Below, piece by piece: positions 38,375 to 50,807 of a stretch of 64,000 nucleotides of DNA. A program made the translations under genes and the position numbers. Source of the stretch: Acanthochromis polyacanthus (Eukaryota > Chordata > Actinopteri > Pomacentridae). A model generated the notes under the pieces. That model saw only the letters and a program-made list of their open reading frames with translations, was not told the origin of the DNA and did not search any database. Position 1 is the first letter of the stretch, and each line of letters begins with the position of its first letter. The stretch covers positions 2,501,970 to 2,565,969 of the forward strand of contig NC_067136.1 of the NCBI RefSeq assembly GCF_021347895.1, written 5' to 3'.

Positions 38375-39495
38375 TTGTGAAAAAGACTTTGTCCAGAAAT
38401 ATTCTATTTTGGAATATGTCTCACAATGAAGTGTTCCAGGTCATTTAGATTTAGTGAACATTATACAGATACAACTAAGAACCCACAATGATGGATTAAA
38501 GGTTTGTTGAAAACCAGTAACACCACTGTGAAACGGAGTTGCCCCCGATACCTAATACCTGCTTGCTCCCTTGGCAGAAAAAACTACAGTTAAATGTTTG
38601 CTCCAGTTTGTGATCAGTCTTTTACATCCATGGAGGAATTCTGGTCCGCTCTTCTCTGCAGAATAGTTTTCTTTCATTCACATTAGATGGTTTTAGATCA
38701 TGGACTGTCCTTTTAAGATCTTGTCACAGTGACTCAGTTAGATTGAAGTCCAGACATTGTCTCTAAAACCACTCCAAAACCTTAACTTTGTTCGTCTGAG
38801 ACTCTGAGATTTGCACTTGCTTGTGGTCTTTGGCTCATTGTTTTACTACATGAACCATTAGTGCTGAGCTATAGATCATGAGCTAAAGGTGGATATTCTC
38901 CAAAAGATTTTCTGATACAGAGCAGAATTCATCAGTTATGACAAGTCATCCAGGTCCTCTAACCATCACACTACCACCACTATGTTCATCGCTGGTATCA
39001 TGTTCTTCTTGTTGAATGCAATATTATCTTTATACTACATGTAATGGACCCAAGTTTTCCAGAAAATGCCACCTTTGACTCATCAATCAACAAGATGTTA
39101 TCTCAAAAGACTTGGTCATCGAGATTTATTTTATTTCATTTTTTGCAAATACCAGACAAATCTTGTTTCTCGGTTGTTTTGTGGCCTCCTCAATATCAGT
39201 GCTGTTGGAGAAATTTTGTGGATAAAGTTCTCTCAGTTGGAACTCTGATGATGAATGTCACTGACTTTGTTTCTCATCTGTTCTTGAATTTCTTTAGAAC
39301 CTGGCATCATGTGCTGCTTTCTGAGAACATTTAGCTGCGTCACAATGCAGACAAATTCTACTGAGTGACATATAGGTTCAACAAGTCTGGCAGTAATCAC
39401 ATGTGAGTGTGGATGGTGAAACTGAACCCACCTGACAAATTAATTTGGTAGATTGGTAGCTTGGGGGGGCAATTATTTTTTTCACATAGGGCAAG
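38375..39495 (-). mobile_element. degenerate Tc1-like element (second family)
   Basis: The left side reads gtgttgtgaaaaagactttg and the right side ggggggcaattattttttca then cacatagggc. Inside, cggagttgcccccgatacct, catccatggaggaattctgg, catcacactaccaccactat and tcatctgttcttgaatttct match the minus-strand layout of a common fish Tc1-like family in my memory. No usable transposase frame remains. Ends approximate. Confidence 0.55.
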
Positions 39496-39984
39496 ATGGA
39501 TTGGACAGGATTTTTCTTTCTTTCAAAAAAGAAGTCATCATGTCAAAACTACACTTGGGTTATCTTTGTCTAACATTAAAATTAGTTAAATGAGCTGAAA
39601 CATTTAACGGGTGACAAATATGCAAAAATAGAAGATATTGTTTCATGGCATTGTATGTAGCTACCGTAAAGTTGGCATTTTTCTCCCAGATAATGGTTCT
39701 TGAACAAGGTCGACAGGATTGGTTCCGGTGGTCATATATGCTAAAAGGTGCAGATTGTCTAAAAAGTCCCTACAGAAGAAAATGCTTCACAAGACAAAAA
39801 GCTCTGACAGTGGAAAATCAGATTCTTCTGTTCAGTAAGAAAATGTGCATCTGCAGTTTTCTGGGGAGATGCAACCAACAGATGGTTTGATTTATGTCCC
39901 TGTACAGCTATAATCAAGACTGCTGTTGGTCCAACATGTAAATACTGGCGTTTCGAAACCCCACTTCATAACCTTTCAACTTGA
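39496..39984. other. intergenic, nothing recognised
   Basis: No gene or repeat family supported; the ORF at 39645-39890 is not credible. Confidence 0.4.
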
Positions 39985-40668
39985 AGTAGTGAGTCCCAGC
40001 AAAAATGTCCTCACAGTACTGATGGGCCTTCATGGTGTCTGTGGTCCTCAGAAAGATATCAATACAAGCACACACACATCTAAACTGTTGTTTTGAATAC
40101 TAATATTTAATCTTTCATACTGACAGTGTCTCTATGTAATGTAAAATTGTAATGGTGTGATGTTATATTCAGTTCATTTAACTTCAGAATAAATGACTCT
40201 CTGACATTGATCCATGCAGCACATTCGTGATAAAGCTGAGAAGATAAGTAACATCAGAGGAGGCTTCATTAGTTTTACTTGTGAAGCTTTGTGACTGAAC
40301 AAACTGTATTTTTATCAATGTGTGTGGTTTTGGTGCATCAGTGAATCCAGCAATATAAAACGAATGCAGTGATTTTTATAGGTACATGTAAAGGAGCAGA
40401 TTTCTGGAAGTGTAAGGAGCTTGATTTAAGATTAGAGTTGATAGAATGTTTATTAGTTTTGTCTACAATCTATAGGACATTCAAGGTATTTAGCTGAGTG
40501 TAATTGACATGACAGTTTTGCATTGTTATGAATTAACTGATTCTAACTGAAATTTTAGCCGAGCCTCTATGAAGTTGTGAATTCCAGCACAAAAGTCCTC
40601 ACAGTGCAGATGTGTCCTCACTATGATGATTTACATGGGTGTCCCAAAAAGATGGTTAGACACACACA

Positions 40669-40699
<31 letters not shown>

Positions 40700-40950
40700 C
40701 ATTACAAACAAGGGATTTGAATGCTGTATTCAAATCTAATGTGTGTCTATGTAATTACCAAATGTATCACCGGGATGAATTCTTTAATTGTTTTATTCTT
40801 ATATTATTGTCAAACAACAGAATAAATGACTAAATGTTGGTGCTTTGGTTGTGTAATCTGTGATGTTCATCCATGCAGCACATTGTGATAACTTGATGCA
40901 AAGAAGATACGTCACATCAGAAGAACTCCAGTAGTTTTGAATGTGAGGCT
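39985..40950. repeat. two copies of the receptor 3'-flank module
   Basis: Copies at 39985-40290 and 40570-40950, each with aaaa-tgtcctcacagt-c-gat, a CA run, a ttgaat-ct-ta-t tract, and catgcagcacatt followed by atcagaggaggcttcatta or a diverged form. Same module as 18590-19320. The second contains (CA)n at about 40660-40701. Confidence 0.6.
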
Positions 40951-41061
40951 TTGTTGATGATACAAACTGATCTTTTATGAAGTGTTTTGTCAGCAGGGAG
41001 AAATGGAAAAGGACATTTTAAGTGCTAACATAAGACGGCTTCACAATGCTGACACTCAGCC

Positions 41062-41470
41062 TGTCATGGTCCTCTGATGAGAGAATGTAGAGCAGCTGTC
41101 GGGCCAACACAGCTGCAGCTCATCACCCATCATTCCTCTGCTATATAAACCGTCCCACATGGCATGGAGTGTCAGCTCGTTATCTCCAGAGGGAGACAGT
41201 GTTACTGCAGACACCGGAGCAACCTGTCCTCCCCGTCTGAGGTCCTCCAGTAGAGGACCTGGATCCCCCAGCAAACCTCCAGTTGAGGTTTGGACCCCCC
41301 GTCCTCCAGAAAGAGGACGAGGACTCCCCTCCTTCGGACCAGCTCCGTTCCTGCCCCTCCCCAGGACCGACGACACACACAGCTTGGGCTGTACAAACCA
41401 CCAGATCTCCAGGAGCCTGACTACCCCCTGCTCCAGTTTACCTGCTCCCAGACAGAGGATGCGGCGTCGT
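41062..41470 (+). mobile_element. LTR-like element, right part lost in gap
   Basis: Starts TGTCATGGTCC after CAGCC and has a clear TATA-like gctatataaacc at about 41141-41152, in the position seen in the other LTR-like elements when oriented the same way. The right end and its target duplication would fall in the assembly gap. ORFs here that run into the gap are not supported as genes. Confidence 0.45.
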
Positions 41471-41570
41471 NNNNNNNNNNNNNNNNNNNNNNNNNNNNNN
41501 NNNNNNNNNNNNNNNNNNNNNNNNNNNNNNNNNNNNNNNNNNNNNNNNNNNNNNNNNNNNNNNNNNNNNN
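41471..41570. other. assembly gap (100 N)
   Basis: Exactly 100 N, a conventional placeholder of unknown true size. The sequence immediately after it is the start of the duplicated block. Confidence 0.99.
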
Positions 41571-42070
41571 GTCATACTGGGGCTTTGGCTGGAAAGTTGT
41601 AATTTTTACTTTTTCACCAAATTGTTCATTCTTTTGTCATTGGTCAAAGGACAAAAATCAAACTTTATTCATTATTACTGAGCACTGAAGGCCAACGGAA
41701 CAAATGTATGCAAATAAAATGGATTATGGTGTTGGTAGGGATGACTGAGTGTGCTGTGTTTGTGTTTGTTCAGACACCTGGTTGTGTGTGTGCATGTTGG
41801 TGTTTGTGTCCATTTCCAAGTATAGAAGTGATCCAGAATGCAAATTCCACCCTCTGCTTACACAGACATGCATGAACATGAACACCCACACATTCCTACA
41901 CGTTCAATAGAATTTAACAAATGACATCAGATGAATGTAGTAGATGTCTGGACATGAGTTACAGCAGGTCTTTAAACTTTTCTACCCACATGCAGGTGTA
42001 TGTGGCCACATGCCAGTATAAGCTGAGAGAGCCCCTTTGACAATTTCTCCTGACCACACAAACTAACAAA

Positions 42071-42147
<77 letters not shown>

Positions 42148-42180
42148 CTATATATTTATTTCATGCATTTATTCATGCAG
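41571..42180. repeat. start of duplicated block, copy alpha
   Basis: ggggctttggctgg, gttcagacacctggttgtgt and cctacacgttcaatagaatt recur at 49045-49690 (beta) and 56510-56970 (gamma). The match is noncoding and marks the left part of a block about 7.5 kb long. Confidence 0.8.
42074..42146. repeat. (AC)n microsatellite
   Basis: About 36 AC dinucleotides, present in copy alpha and absent or very short in beta and gamma at the same place. Confidence 0.95.
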
Positions 42181-44560
42181 ATTTACACACAACACAGTAA
42201 CATCCCTACCAAGTCCACGTACCAAGCAGAGCCAAAACTCGGGGTTGGGTGCATTGTATAACAGGCATTAGGAAGAAGCAGGTGCCTTGGCGTGCTGTCA
42301 GCTGTTTTCACAGACTGTTGTGGAAATGTGGAATGTTACCTCCTGGTGAAGAAAGAAACTTGAGCTGATATTGGAGGTGAAGTGTTACCAAATAGATACA
42401 GCTGGGTTCACTTCCACGCACAGCAAGGGGATCTGGAACCAAATTCCTGGAGGAGTTGGACTCTCTTGTTTTCTGAGTTGCTTGGGATGAGAGGCCCTTG
42501 GCGGGTGTAAGGATACTCACAAGCCCCCTGAATGAGAGCTGCTTTGTTGGAGTTCTCCCCAGAGAACAAAAGGGTTGCCTCTCTGCAACTGCATGTTGTG
42601 GAGGTTAAAACCCTGACTGTTGTTTCTTGCTTATACACCAAACAGCAGCTCACAGCATTTGGCCTTCTTGGAGTCTCTGGGTCATGTCCTGGAAGGGTTG
42701 CTTCCTGAGGACTTCATAATTCTCCTGTGGGGCTTCAATACTGCCACATGGGGCAATGATGGAGAAACCCTGGAGAGGGGTGATTGGGAGGAACGACATG
42801 CCTTCTCCCATCCCAAGTGATGTTTTGTTATTGGCCTGCCGTGCTAGCCAGGGACCGTCCATAACAAACACCATGGTCCCAGCATTGGGGGGCTCATAAG
42901 TATACTTGGTACCAGAGCACCATGGGTCAAAGATCAAAGACGGTAGGGTTTTTCAGGCGTGGTTGGTTTGGGGGTCTCTTGAAGCAGCTGACAGGTACCA
43001 GTTAACTAAAAGGGCTGTAGCTGTGGCAGTTGCAGAAGTTTAAAACTTGGGTGTGGGACGAGTTCGGAGAGGCTAAGGAGAAGGATTTTTTGATTGACAA
43101 GGATGAAGGAAGTTCTGACAACCCATTCAATGCCTCAAGTAGGGGAGGCAGGGCTTGGCCCAGTCTGTGTACAGTCTGAGGGGGAGAACCGCTAACCCAG
43201 ACTGGGGACATTGTCAGGTGATTGAAAGACCACTTTGAGGAATTCCTCAACCCAGTCAACACATCCCCTGCTGAGGAAACACAGCCTGAAGACCCTGGGC
43301 AATTTTTGGCCATATTTGTGTTAGAGGTTGCTGGGTGATGAAGAAACTGCTCGGTGGGAAAGCACCACTTTGTGGACAAGATCCACCTTGAGATGATGAA
43401 GGCTCTGGACATTGTTGGACTGTCTTGTCTGACATGTCTCTTCAGTATCAAAAATGTGAATTCCGTCCTGGTTGTGGAACAGTGGACCAGCTGTTTACCA
43501 TTGCACAGCTGCTGAGGGGGTCATGGAAGCTCGAGTAGCCAGTCCACATGTGTTTTGTGAATTTGGAAAAGGACACAACTGTTTCTCCCGAGGGGCTCTG
43601 TGGACGGTATTGTGGGACAATGGGGTACTGGGCACATTTCTGGTTAGTGTTGGATTCCACCAGGATGCCCTTCGTGTCTGATCCGGTATGTGATGTTCAT
43701 GGACGTGATCTCAAAGGGCAGCATGGCTGAGGAAGGTGTCTGGCTTGTGGACCTCAGGATTACATCTGTGTTTTTTGCAGATGATGTCATTCTGTTGGCT
43801 TTATCAGACCGTGGCCTTCAGCATGCACTGGAGCAGTTTGCAACCAAGTGTGAAGCGACGGAGTTGCAAGTGAGCGCCTCCAAGTCAAGGCCATGGCTCT
43901 CTGCCGGAAAGCTTTGGACTGCTGCCTCAGGGTTGGGGGGAGTTGCTTCTGAAAGAGAAGGAGTTAAAGTATCTCAGGATCTTGTTCACAAGTGATGGGA
44001 AAATGGAGCGGAACATGAACAAGTGGCTTCGTCTGCAGTAATGCAGGTGTTGAACTGGACCATGGTGAAGAGGGAACTAAGTCAGTAAGGAAAGCTCCTA
44101 ATTTGCTATTTCATCAACGTTTCAACTCTCACCTGTGGTCATGACATCTGTGTAGTGACTGAAAGAATGAGAATGTGGGTAACAGTGGCCGAAATGAATT
44201 TCATCCATAGAGTGGATGTGCTCAGACTTAGAGATGGAGTGAGGAGTCCAGATCAGAGTCACTACTAGATCACATTAAAAAGAGCCACATGAGGTGGATC
44301 GGACATGTCATTTGGATGCCAACTGAGACACTTCCTTTGGAGGTTTTCTAATCACATCTGTCCAGGAGGAGACCATGGGGCAGACTCAGAACCTGCTGGA
44401 GGGATTATATATCTCCTCTGGGCTGGGAATATCTCAGGATCCACCAGGAAGAACTTCGAAGTGTTTTAAGGACGGACATCTTTTCATCACACTGTAGCAT
44501 CCTGACCAAGAACCCCAGACAGTCTTATTTGCACACATTTATTCCATTGACTTGCAGTTG
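42180..44560 (+). pseudogene. LINE relic, copy alpha (endonuclease and RT)
   Basis: Broken frames of a non-LTR retrotransposon ORF2, different from the 29-33 kb LINE. Endonuclease piece near 42620-42820: AYTPNSSSQHLAFLESLGHV, then FIILLWGFNTA (GDFN changed to WGFN). Further on, an NSSLKWSFNHL-type region is antisense noise; + frames read DWFEEFLNPVNTSPAEET-like and KALDIVGLSCLTCL-like RT thumb-to-finger pieces around 43220-43450. RT catalytic block near 43770: FFADDVILLALSDRGLQHAL (A-D-D kept), then SKSRPWLSAGK. A C-terminal part near 44100-44450 reads TERMRMW and GRPRTCWRDY-like pieces. Many stops and frameshifts; inactive. Homologous to 49735-52190 and 58220-63180. Confidence 0.8.
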
Positions 44561-44972
44561 TCCATAGCCGGGCAAGGAGATAACTAAGAAAGCCTGTTGT
44601 TTCTCCTGAAGCCAAATATGTGATACTTCATCTTATCCTGGAAGAGAGATTAAAAATAAGAACGTTAATGTGTTTCAATGGGGACATTGTTGTCTTGAAG
44701 GTCCTGAGTGTAACTTCTTGCAAAAACAGTGTATTACTGATGTATTTAGCGGGTTGGGGATACAATTTCAAAATGACCTCCAGTTTATGTACATCATCAA
44801 ATGTCATGCTCAATGCATTAACCTAGCCAAAATGATCTAAAACACAAAAAATGTCCTCATGAGCGCATGAGGATTAAGAAGACCGAACTATGTCAATCTC
44901 TCTCATTTCCGTTACCCGTCTTTTATAAGTCTCTCTTCCTTTTTCTTCCCTCTAATTTCTTTTTCTCTTCAG
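44561..44972. other. intron 3' part of R5
   Basis: Nearly the same as 52190-52595 upstream of R6. It ends in a long CT tract and CTCTTCAG (44972). The conserved first exon for R5 is not visible between the gap and here, so it is either in the gap or lost. Confidence 0.6.
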
Positions 44973-45855
44973 ACCACCAATATATGCAGCAGACATGTCA
45001 GTGAACTCCTCATCAACCTCCACTGATGGTCCGTCTACCCAGTGCACGGACATCAGAGTTAGTGTGTACATGTATGATACCTTTCTTGCACTGAAAGTCC
45101 TCGTTCTCCTCCCTCTCTCCACCTTCGTCCTCTGCCTGGGTCACCAAAGATGGCGGCAGCAGCGTTCCTCTAAAACAGCGGCTCACTCTGACATCTTCAC
45201 CTACCACGTGGCCTCCATGCAGCTGCTGGCATGTTTGGGGTTCGTCTGCACAATTAGTAGTAGATACAGTGATCTCCCTGTTATGATGAAAGTAGCAACA
45301 TATACTTATGCTGTCCCCTTTTGTGGAGAGATATTTTTTCACGTCTTGACCTGTGTGGAGCGCTACCTGGCTGTTGTTCATCCCATCACCTACATGGGGC
45401 TGAAAAACGCTCGTGGGGTCAGAATCAGAAACATCTGTATTGGGTGTGTTTGGCTGCTGAGTTTTGGAATATCTTCTGTAACTGCAAACTTGCCTCATTC
45501 CACCTTCATCCTATTGCTCTGTATTTATATTTTCTCCATAATAGTCATAACTTTCTGCAGCCTGTCTGTTCTCTGTGTTCTGATTCATCCAGGTCCAGGG
45601 GAAGGAGGCAGGGAAAAGGAACGGGTTGACCAAACAAAGCAGAGAGCTTTCTACACCATCTCTGCTATATCAGTCACAGTTTGGTTGTGGTTTGTTAGTC
45701 AGACTGTTGCCACTGCTATGAGAATGTCACCTCAGCTGAGCAAAAGTGTTAGCTGTCTGGTTACTGTAATTGTCTACTGGTTGAACCTGCCCAGCAGCTT
45801 AGTGTCTCCTCTGTTGTATCTGCACAGAGTGGGAAAATTATCACGTTGTCGTTAA
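44973..45855 (+). CDS. receptor R5, rhodopsin-class-like 7TM receptor
   Basis: The ATG at 44995 lies 22 bases past the acceptor; 286 residues, stop TAA. Extracellular N-terminus of about 22 residues (N4 sequon NSS), TM1 about 26-48, TM2 66-88, TM3 97-125 with E-R-Y at 122-124 then LAVVHPITY, TM4 148-166, TM5 170-197, third loop with GPGEGGREKER, TM6 216-240 (VTVWLWFV), TM7 252-277 (SLVSPLLYLHRVGKL), and a basic C-tail SRCR. About 29 of 286 residues differ from R6 (about 90% identity), most of them between residues 30 and 117. The arginine after TM5 (IRPGPG in paralogs) is histidine here. Intact. Probably a plasma-membrane G-protein-coupled receptor; ligand unknown. The usual class A Cys at the top of TM3 is not seen; a Cys lies deeper (residue 110). 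Confidence 0.87.
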
Positions 45856-47409
45856 AACAATGAGTGAACGCAAGGATTGGATACGAGTAAATGAGACACT
45901 TGCAGTTTAAATGATAAGAAAACAGAAGAAACTCTGATGTATGTGAGGTCGCTAACATATTATTCTATGTAGTTATTTGTGATGAAAGTTTAAATGACTG
46001 ACTAAAAGAAGACACTCTGTTCTCAAGAAGATGTTGGGTTGCTGCTTGGTAGCAACAAAGATGTTGCTGTGATGTGATTCTTTGTAGCCAGTTACTGTGG
46101 TATTTACTCAACTGTTCAGATTGTTGGATTGGTGTTGGAGCTGCTTGGGTGTTTCTGGGTGATGGTAAAGATTGCTGCTTCAGTGTAGGAAGGCAGTTTT
46201 ATGTTTTTAGAGGTACTAACTCGAGAAATCTATCAGTTAATAGATTAGTAAGCTAATAAATTATTACCCATTTATTTAAATCATTGATTATTTAATTCGG
46301 GATGTGATCTAGTCTTTGAACACGAGGTCTTTTTGGTTCCTTCTGCAGAATTTGGTCTTTTGATATGCTCATCTACACACTGTTTGAATTTTACTACCAG
46401 CTATATATGTAGTGTATTTAATGCCAGAACTTTACATCATAACAGTAAAGTATGAATCAGTTTCAATGTTAGCTTGTACTTTATTTCATCTATCTGATCA
46501 TGCATGTATCCAACTGTGTGTTTTACATTCCTTGTTCCCCAACCTCCTCTTCCTCCATCCCTCCAGCTCCCTCTACCTCTTCTGTGCCTCTCAATGTGGT
46601 GGAACATTTGAATGAACTGAAATAGCATCATGTTTTCACATTTCTATCTTATTTTGGTTTTGCTGATGACACATTCTTGTATTTTAAAGCTCAAATCATC
46701 AGTCTCTCTGTTGAACAGATGTAAGTTGCTTTTATCAATCTCCAGGGATATCCCTTTTAAAAACACAAGTACAGAGAAACGACAATTCTGGATGGAGACA
46801 AACCAACCAGTGTGTGTATCATTGGATATTTCACTGTTAGTTTTTAAATAAAAAACGAAAAGAGAAAACATTCATTTTTGTTCTCTGTTTGAAAATCAAC
46901 AACGGCTCTATTTGACTAAGCATCTGTCTTTCTTCACTTATTATTTAAATCCTGTCAAGTCTAATTGATTCATGACATGAATCAATTACAGTTTTAATAC
47001 TTTTTAATTCAGGTTTTTACAAGTTATTCAGATTTTTTTTGTCATGACATGAATCAAAGTCATTTGGATGAAAATGTGACAATAAACACTCTGGTCCTGA
47101 ACAGCAGTTTGTCACAGAATCACTCTAAACTCAGGACAAAGAGTAGTACCTTGTTCTATTTTTGCTACATGTTTTGATGAAAAAGTAAAGATTTTTGCTG
47201 CATAAAGTCTCCATAGTGGTTAGAAACTGCTGGGATGACTCTTCCTGCTGTCCAGTGTCAGCTGGGATAGACTTTAACCTCTCTGTGGTCCTCTGAAGGG
47301 TAAGGTAGGGACAGGTGATGGATGGATGGTTTTGCATGGTTCAGTTTACAGTAAGAGAGTCACGCAGAATCATATATTAGCTTTGCATCATGCAAAAAGT
47401 TCACACAGT
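45856..47409. other. 3' flank of R5, duplicated beyond R6
   Basis: Nearly identical to 54240-55655 (gatggtaaagattgctgctt, cagctatatatgtagtgtat, atggagacaaaccaaccagt). No gene in it. The small ORFs at 46412-46871 occur in both copies but carry no recognisable domain and are probably chance. Confidence 0.7.
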
Positions 47410-47532
47410 CCTGCTGCTGTGACACATGAACATCTTCAACAGAGGGAGAAGCATCACTGCACATTTGGAGTGAACAGCAGTCAACGGGTTTGAGACGAGA
47501 GATTAAGGACAATCAGAAACACTGCAGACAAG
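47410..47532 (+). other. putative noncoding first exon of R6
   Basis: gctgctgtgacacatgaaca, cttcaacagagggagaagca, tttggagtgaacagcag and actgcagacaag before GTTGGT. If spliced to the acceptor ending at 52595, the intron is about 5.06 kb, swollen by a piggyBac-like element, a LINE relic and a further insertion. Alternatively this exon is orphaned. Confidence 0.55.
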
Positions 47533-47940
47533 GTTGGTGCTCTTTAACAACTTACTGATTAAATCCACTTCTGGAATGAGATTTCAAGCCACAAAAGAAA
47601 AGTTTACAAATCAGGAGCAACAGCAACTGGAGGTCACTGAATATGATTGTTTTTTTAACATTAAAACAATAATTAATTCGCTTGTCCAGTCGTCCATCTT
47701 GAAATATTTCATATGTGTGTGTACCATTTATGTATGCTTTTAAAGTTACTACTTCTTCATCATTTTTGTGAATTAAAAATATTCTGTTCAATTCGGGTTT
47801 GACATTGGGGGAATATACTTAAACCTTAGGCAGTCTACAGATATTCATGTTCATTTCACCTGCCATTTTTTGATCATTTGGTCTGGCTTTGAAACAATAA
47901 TATAGCATTCACAAAACAAAAGTTACACTCAGGACCTTAA

Positions 47941-48948
47941 CCTTTGAAGCACCAAAGTCGCAATATTGCGACAAGCAACATTGCTGAACATAACAAGCCA
48001 TAGCTTCAAATATAGTGCCTCATGTAGTTACTGCTTTATACCAGGAGATGGCGGACATCTGGAACTTCAATCTGAGCATCATTTGTGGGCGTGTTTTCAT
48101 TCAAAGTTTAGGAGTTTATAGAGTTTGAAAACCGAGGAGAGGAGGGTTGTAGTCGGAACGCAACAGAGCACAAGACGGCGCATTTCAGCGAGAGAAAACT
48201 TTCCATGCTGAGAGGTCTGGTCAATGCTGACAAAGTATTTTGTCAAATAATGGCTAACTCAGATTCTGAAGAGGAATATTCACCCGCTGATGAAGATGTT
48301 CAGTCGTCCACTGAGACAGAAAGTGCCGCTGCGTCTGTGTGTAACGGCAGCGGGTTGGTGTGCCATGACAGTCCACAAGCAGCACATAGTGGAGCCGATG
48401 CTTTGCTTCACCGGGTCCGGGGTGGCAGGAGGGGATGTGGTGGGTGTAGCAGGGGTGGTCAGAACACTGCTAATGATGAGGAGGACAGTGGGGGTGCAAA
48501 AGAACATGGAAATAGCAGCAGACACGGGAGAAAATGCACTGATAATAACGATGGAGGCCCACTGGCATTCACGGCCCCGTCGTAAATGATGATGATGATA
48601 ACTGGGTTTGCTTGACAGACGAGAAAGAGTATCACAAGTGGATCAGACATTTTGATGAGTCTGTTGGGTGTCATGGAGACAGAGATCTGACAAATTCTGA
48701 GCCAAGCAATGCCATCTTGATCAATAAACATCTGTAAAAGTTATGTAATCCATATGTCCATCGCCTGGTGACGTCATAGTACACAAATTAGATGAGTGAA
48801 TTTACTCCCATCACAAACTTTGGGTCATACTGATGATTTTTCTCATTTATAGTTTGCCTTTATCTCTAATCATTTTCAAGTTACAACCTTTTGAAAAAGT
48901 GACATCAAAACTGAATATTTTATTGAAAAAACTCTGGCGCACAAAGGG
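47941..48948 (+). mobile_element. piggyBac-like element, internally deleted
   Basis: Flanked by TTAA on both sides (47937-47940, 48949-48952), the piggyBac target site. Ends are cctttgaagcaccaaagtc and, in reverse complement, ccctttgtgcgccagagtt, a matching TIR of about 19 bp with some mismatches. Contains an N-terminal transposase-like ORF only; the catalytic region is missing, so it is nonautonomous. Confidence 0.75.
48205..48740 (+). pseudogene. piggyBac-type transposase N-terminal remnant
   Basis: An ORF 48205-48585 (126 residues; a second ATG at 48250 begins MANSDSEEEYSPADED) is acidic at its N-terminus, as is typical of piggyBac-derived transposases, then Gly/Arg-rich. Just past its stop another frame reads WVCLTDEKEYHKWIRHFDES. 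No DDD catalytic domain is present within the element. Assignment rests mainly on the TTAA and TIR context. A host gene is unlikely. Confidence 0.5.
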
Positions 48949-49029
48949 TTAAAGACAAAAACAAGTGTGAAATCTATAAAAACTACTTTTCTTGTTCTCC
49001 ATGCATTTGCATCCTGAAATCAAGCATCT

Positions 49030-49735
49030 CATGTTATTTGGCTGTCATCCTGGAGCTTTGGCTGGGAATTTGTCATTTTTACTTTTTTCACCAAATTGTT
49101 AAAAAAAATCTTGTCATTGGTCATAGGAGAAAAATCAGACTTTCTTCGTTATTACAGAGCACTGAAGGCCAACGGAACAAATGTATGCAAATAAAATGGA
49201 TTAAAGTGTTGGTAGAGATGACTGAGTGTGCTGCGTATGTGTTTGTTCAGACACCTGGTTGTGTGTGTGCATGTTGGTGTTTGTGTCCATTTCCAAGTAC
49301 AGAAATGATGCAGAATGCAAATTCCACCCTCTGCTTACACAGACATGCATGAACATGAACACCCACACATTCCTACACGTTCAATAGAATTTAACAAGTG
49401 ACATCAGATGAATGTAGTAGATGTCTGGACATGAGTTACAGCAGGTCTTTAAACTTTTCTCCCCACATGCAGGTGTATATGGCCACATGCCAATACAAGC
49501 TGAGAGCTGGTGGTTGTCATGGCATTGCTTTTCATTAATTTAACTAATTACAGAAATACAATGAGAGATTTACTTTGATGAAGAAATTCAAAGCCCCTTT
49601 GACAATTTCTCCTGACCACATGAACACATACAGACACCTATACATTTATTTCATACATTTATTCGTGCAGATTTACACACCACACTGTAACATCCCTACC
49701 AAGCACCCCAAAAACTTTTATCTGCATACATTTAT
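49030..49735. repeat. start of duplicated block, copy beta
   Basis: Homologous to 41571-42180 and to 56510-56975. The gttcagacacctggttgtgt anchor lies about 7.47 kb from that of alpha and from the diverged one of gamma. Confidence 0.8.
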
Positions 49736-50807
49736 TCCATTGGAAGCTGCCACCACACCTGGATCAGGGAAACTGGGCTTCCCTCCTGGAGCCAGGCCTT
49801 AGAGGGTAACTCACTAGGCAGCATCTGGTGGACAAGCCTTGGGGCCCCGTGGGGTTCAGTTGGGCACAGACAACGAAGTAACACATGGACACTGCCTCGT
49901 GAGTTCCTCATCGGCAGAGGCAAAACTCGGGGTTGGGTGCTATGTACACCAGGCATTAGGAAGAAGTAGGTGCCTTGGTGTGACGCCGGAGAACTGCTAA
50001 CCCAGACTGGGGACATTGTCAGGTGATTGAAAGACCACTTTGAGGAATTCCTCAACCCAGTTAACATATCCACTGCTGAGGAAACAGAGCCTGAAGACCC
50101 TGGGGAATCTTTGGCCATATTTGTGTTAGAGGTTGCTGAGGTGGTGAAGAAACTGCTCGGTGGCAAAGCACCAGTTGTGGACAAGATCCACCTTGAGATG
50201 ATGAAGGCTCTGGACATTGTTGGACTGTCTTGTCTGACATGTCTCTTCAGTATCAGCAATGTGAATTCCATCCTGGTTGTGGAATGGTGGACCAGTTGTT
50301 TACCATTGCACATGTTTTACCATGCTTTTGTGGATTTGGAAAAGGACACAACTGTTTCCCCCGAGGGGCTCTTTGGATGGTACTGTGGATACAATGGGGT
50401 ACTGGGCACATTTCTGGTTAGTGTTGGATTCCACCAGGATGCCCTTCGTGTCTGATCCAGTATGTGATGTTCAGGGACGTGATCTCAAAGGGTTGCCAGG
50501 CTGAGGAGGGTGTCAGGTTTGTGGACCTCAGGATTACATCTGTGTTTTTGCAGATGATGTCATTCTGTTGACTTTATCAGACCGTGGCCTTCAGCATGCA
50601 TTGGAGCAGTTTGCAACCAAGTGTGAAGCGACAGGGTCGCAAGTGAGCACCTCAAAAGTCAAGCCATGGCTCTCTGCCGGAAAGCTTTGGACTGCTCCCT
50701 CAGGATTGGGGGGAGTTGCTTCTGAAAGCGAAGCAGTTAAAGCATCTTGTGCTCTTGTTCACAAGCGATGGGAAAATGGAGCAGAACATGAACAAGTGGC
50801 TTCGTCT

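Noticed and set aside
41159..41688. ORFs reading through the N gap
   Set aside because: Their continuity is created by unknown bases; no domain on either side.
45013..45498. 161-residue ORF antisense to R5, and similar antisense ORFs at the other receptors
   Set aside because: Shadow of the conserved receptor frame; no independent support.
46412..46871. Small ORFs conserved in R5 and R6 flanks (again at 54719-55155)
   Set aside because: Conservation follows from recent duplication of the whole flank; no domain and no coding-type pattern seen.
48205..48585. A host gene for the acidic/Gly-rich 126-residue ORF
   Set aside because: It lies inside a TTAA-bounded element with matching ends and is absent from the sister blocks.
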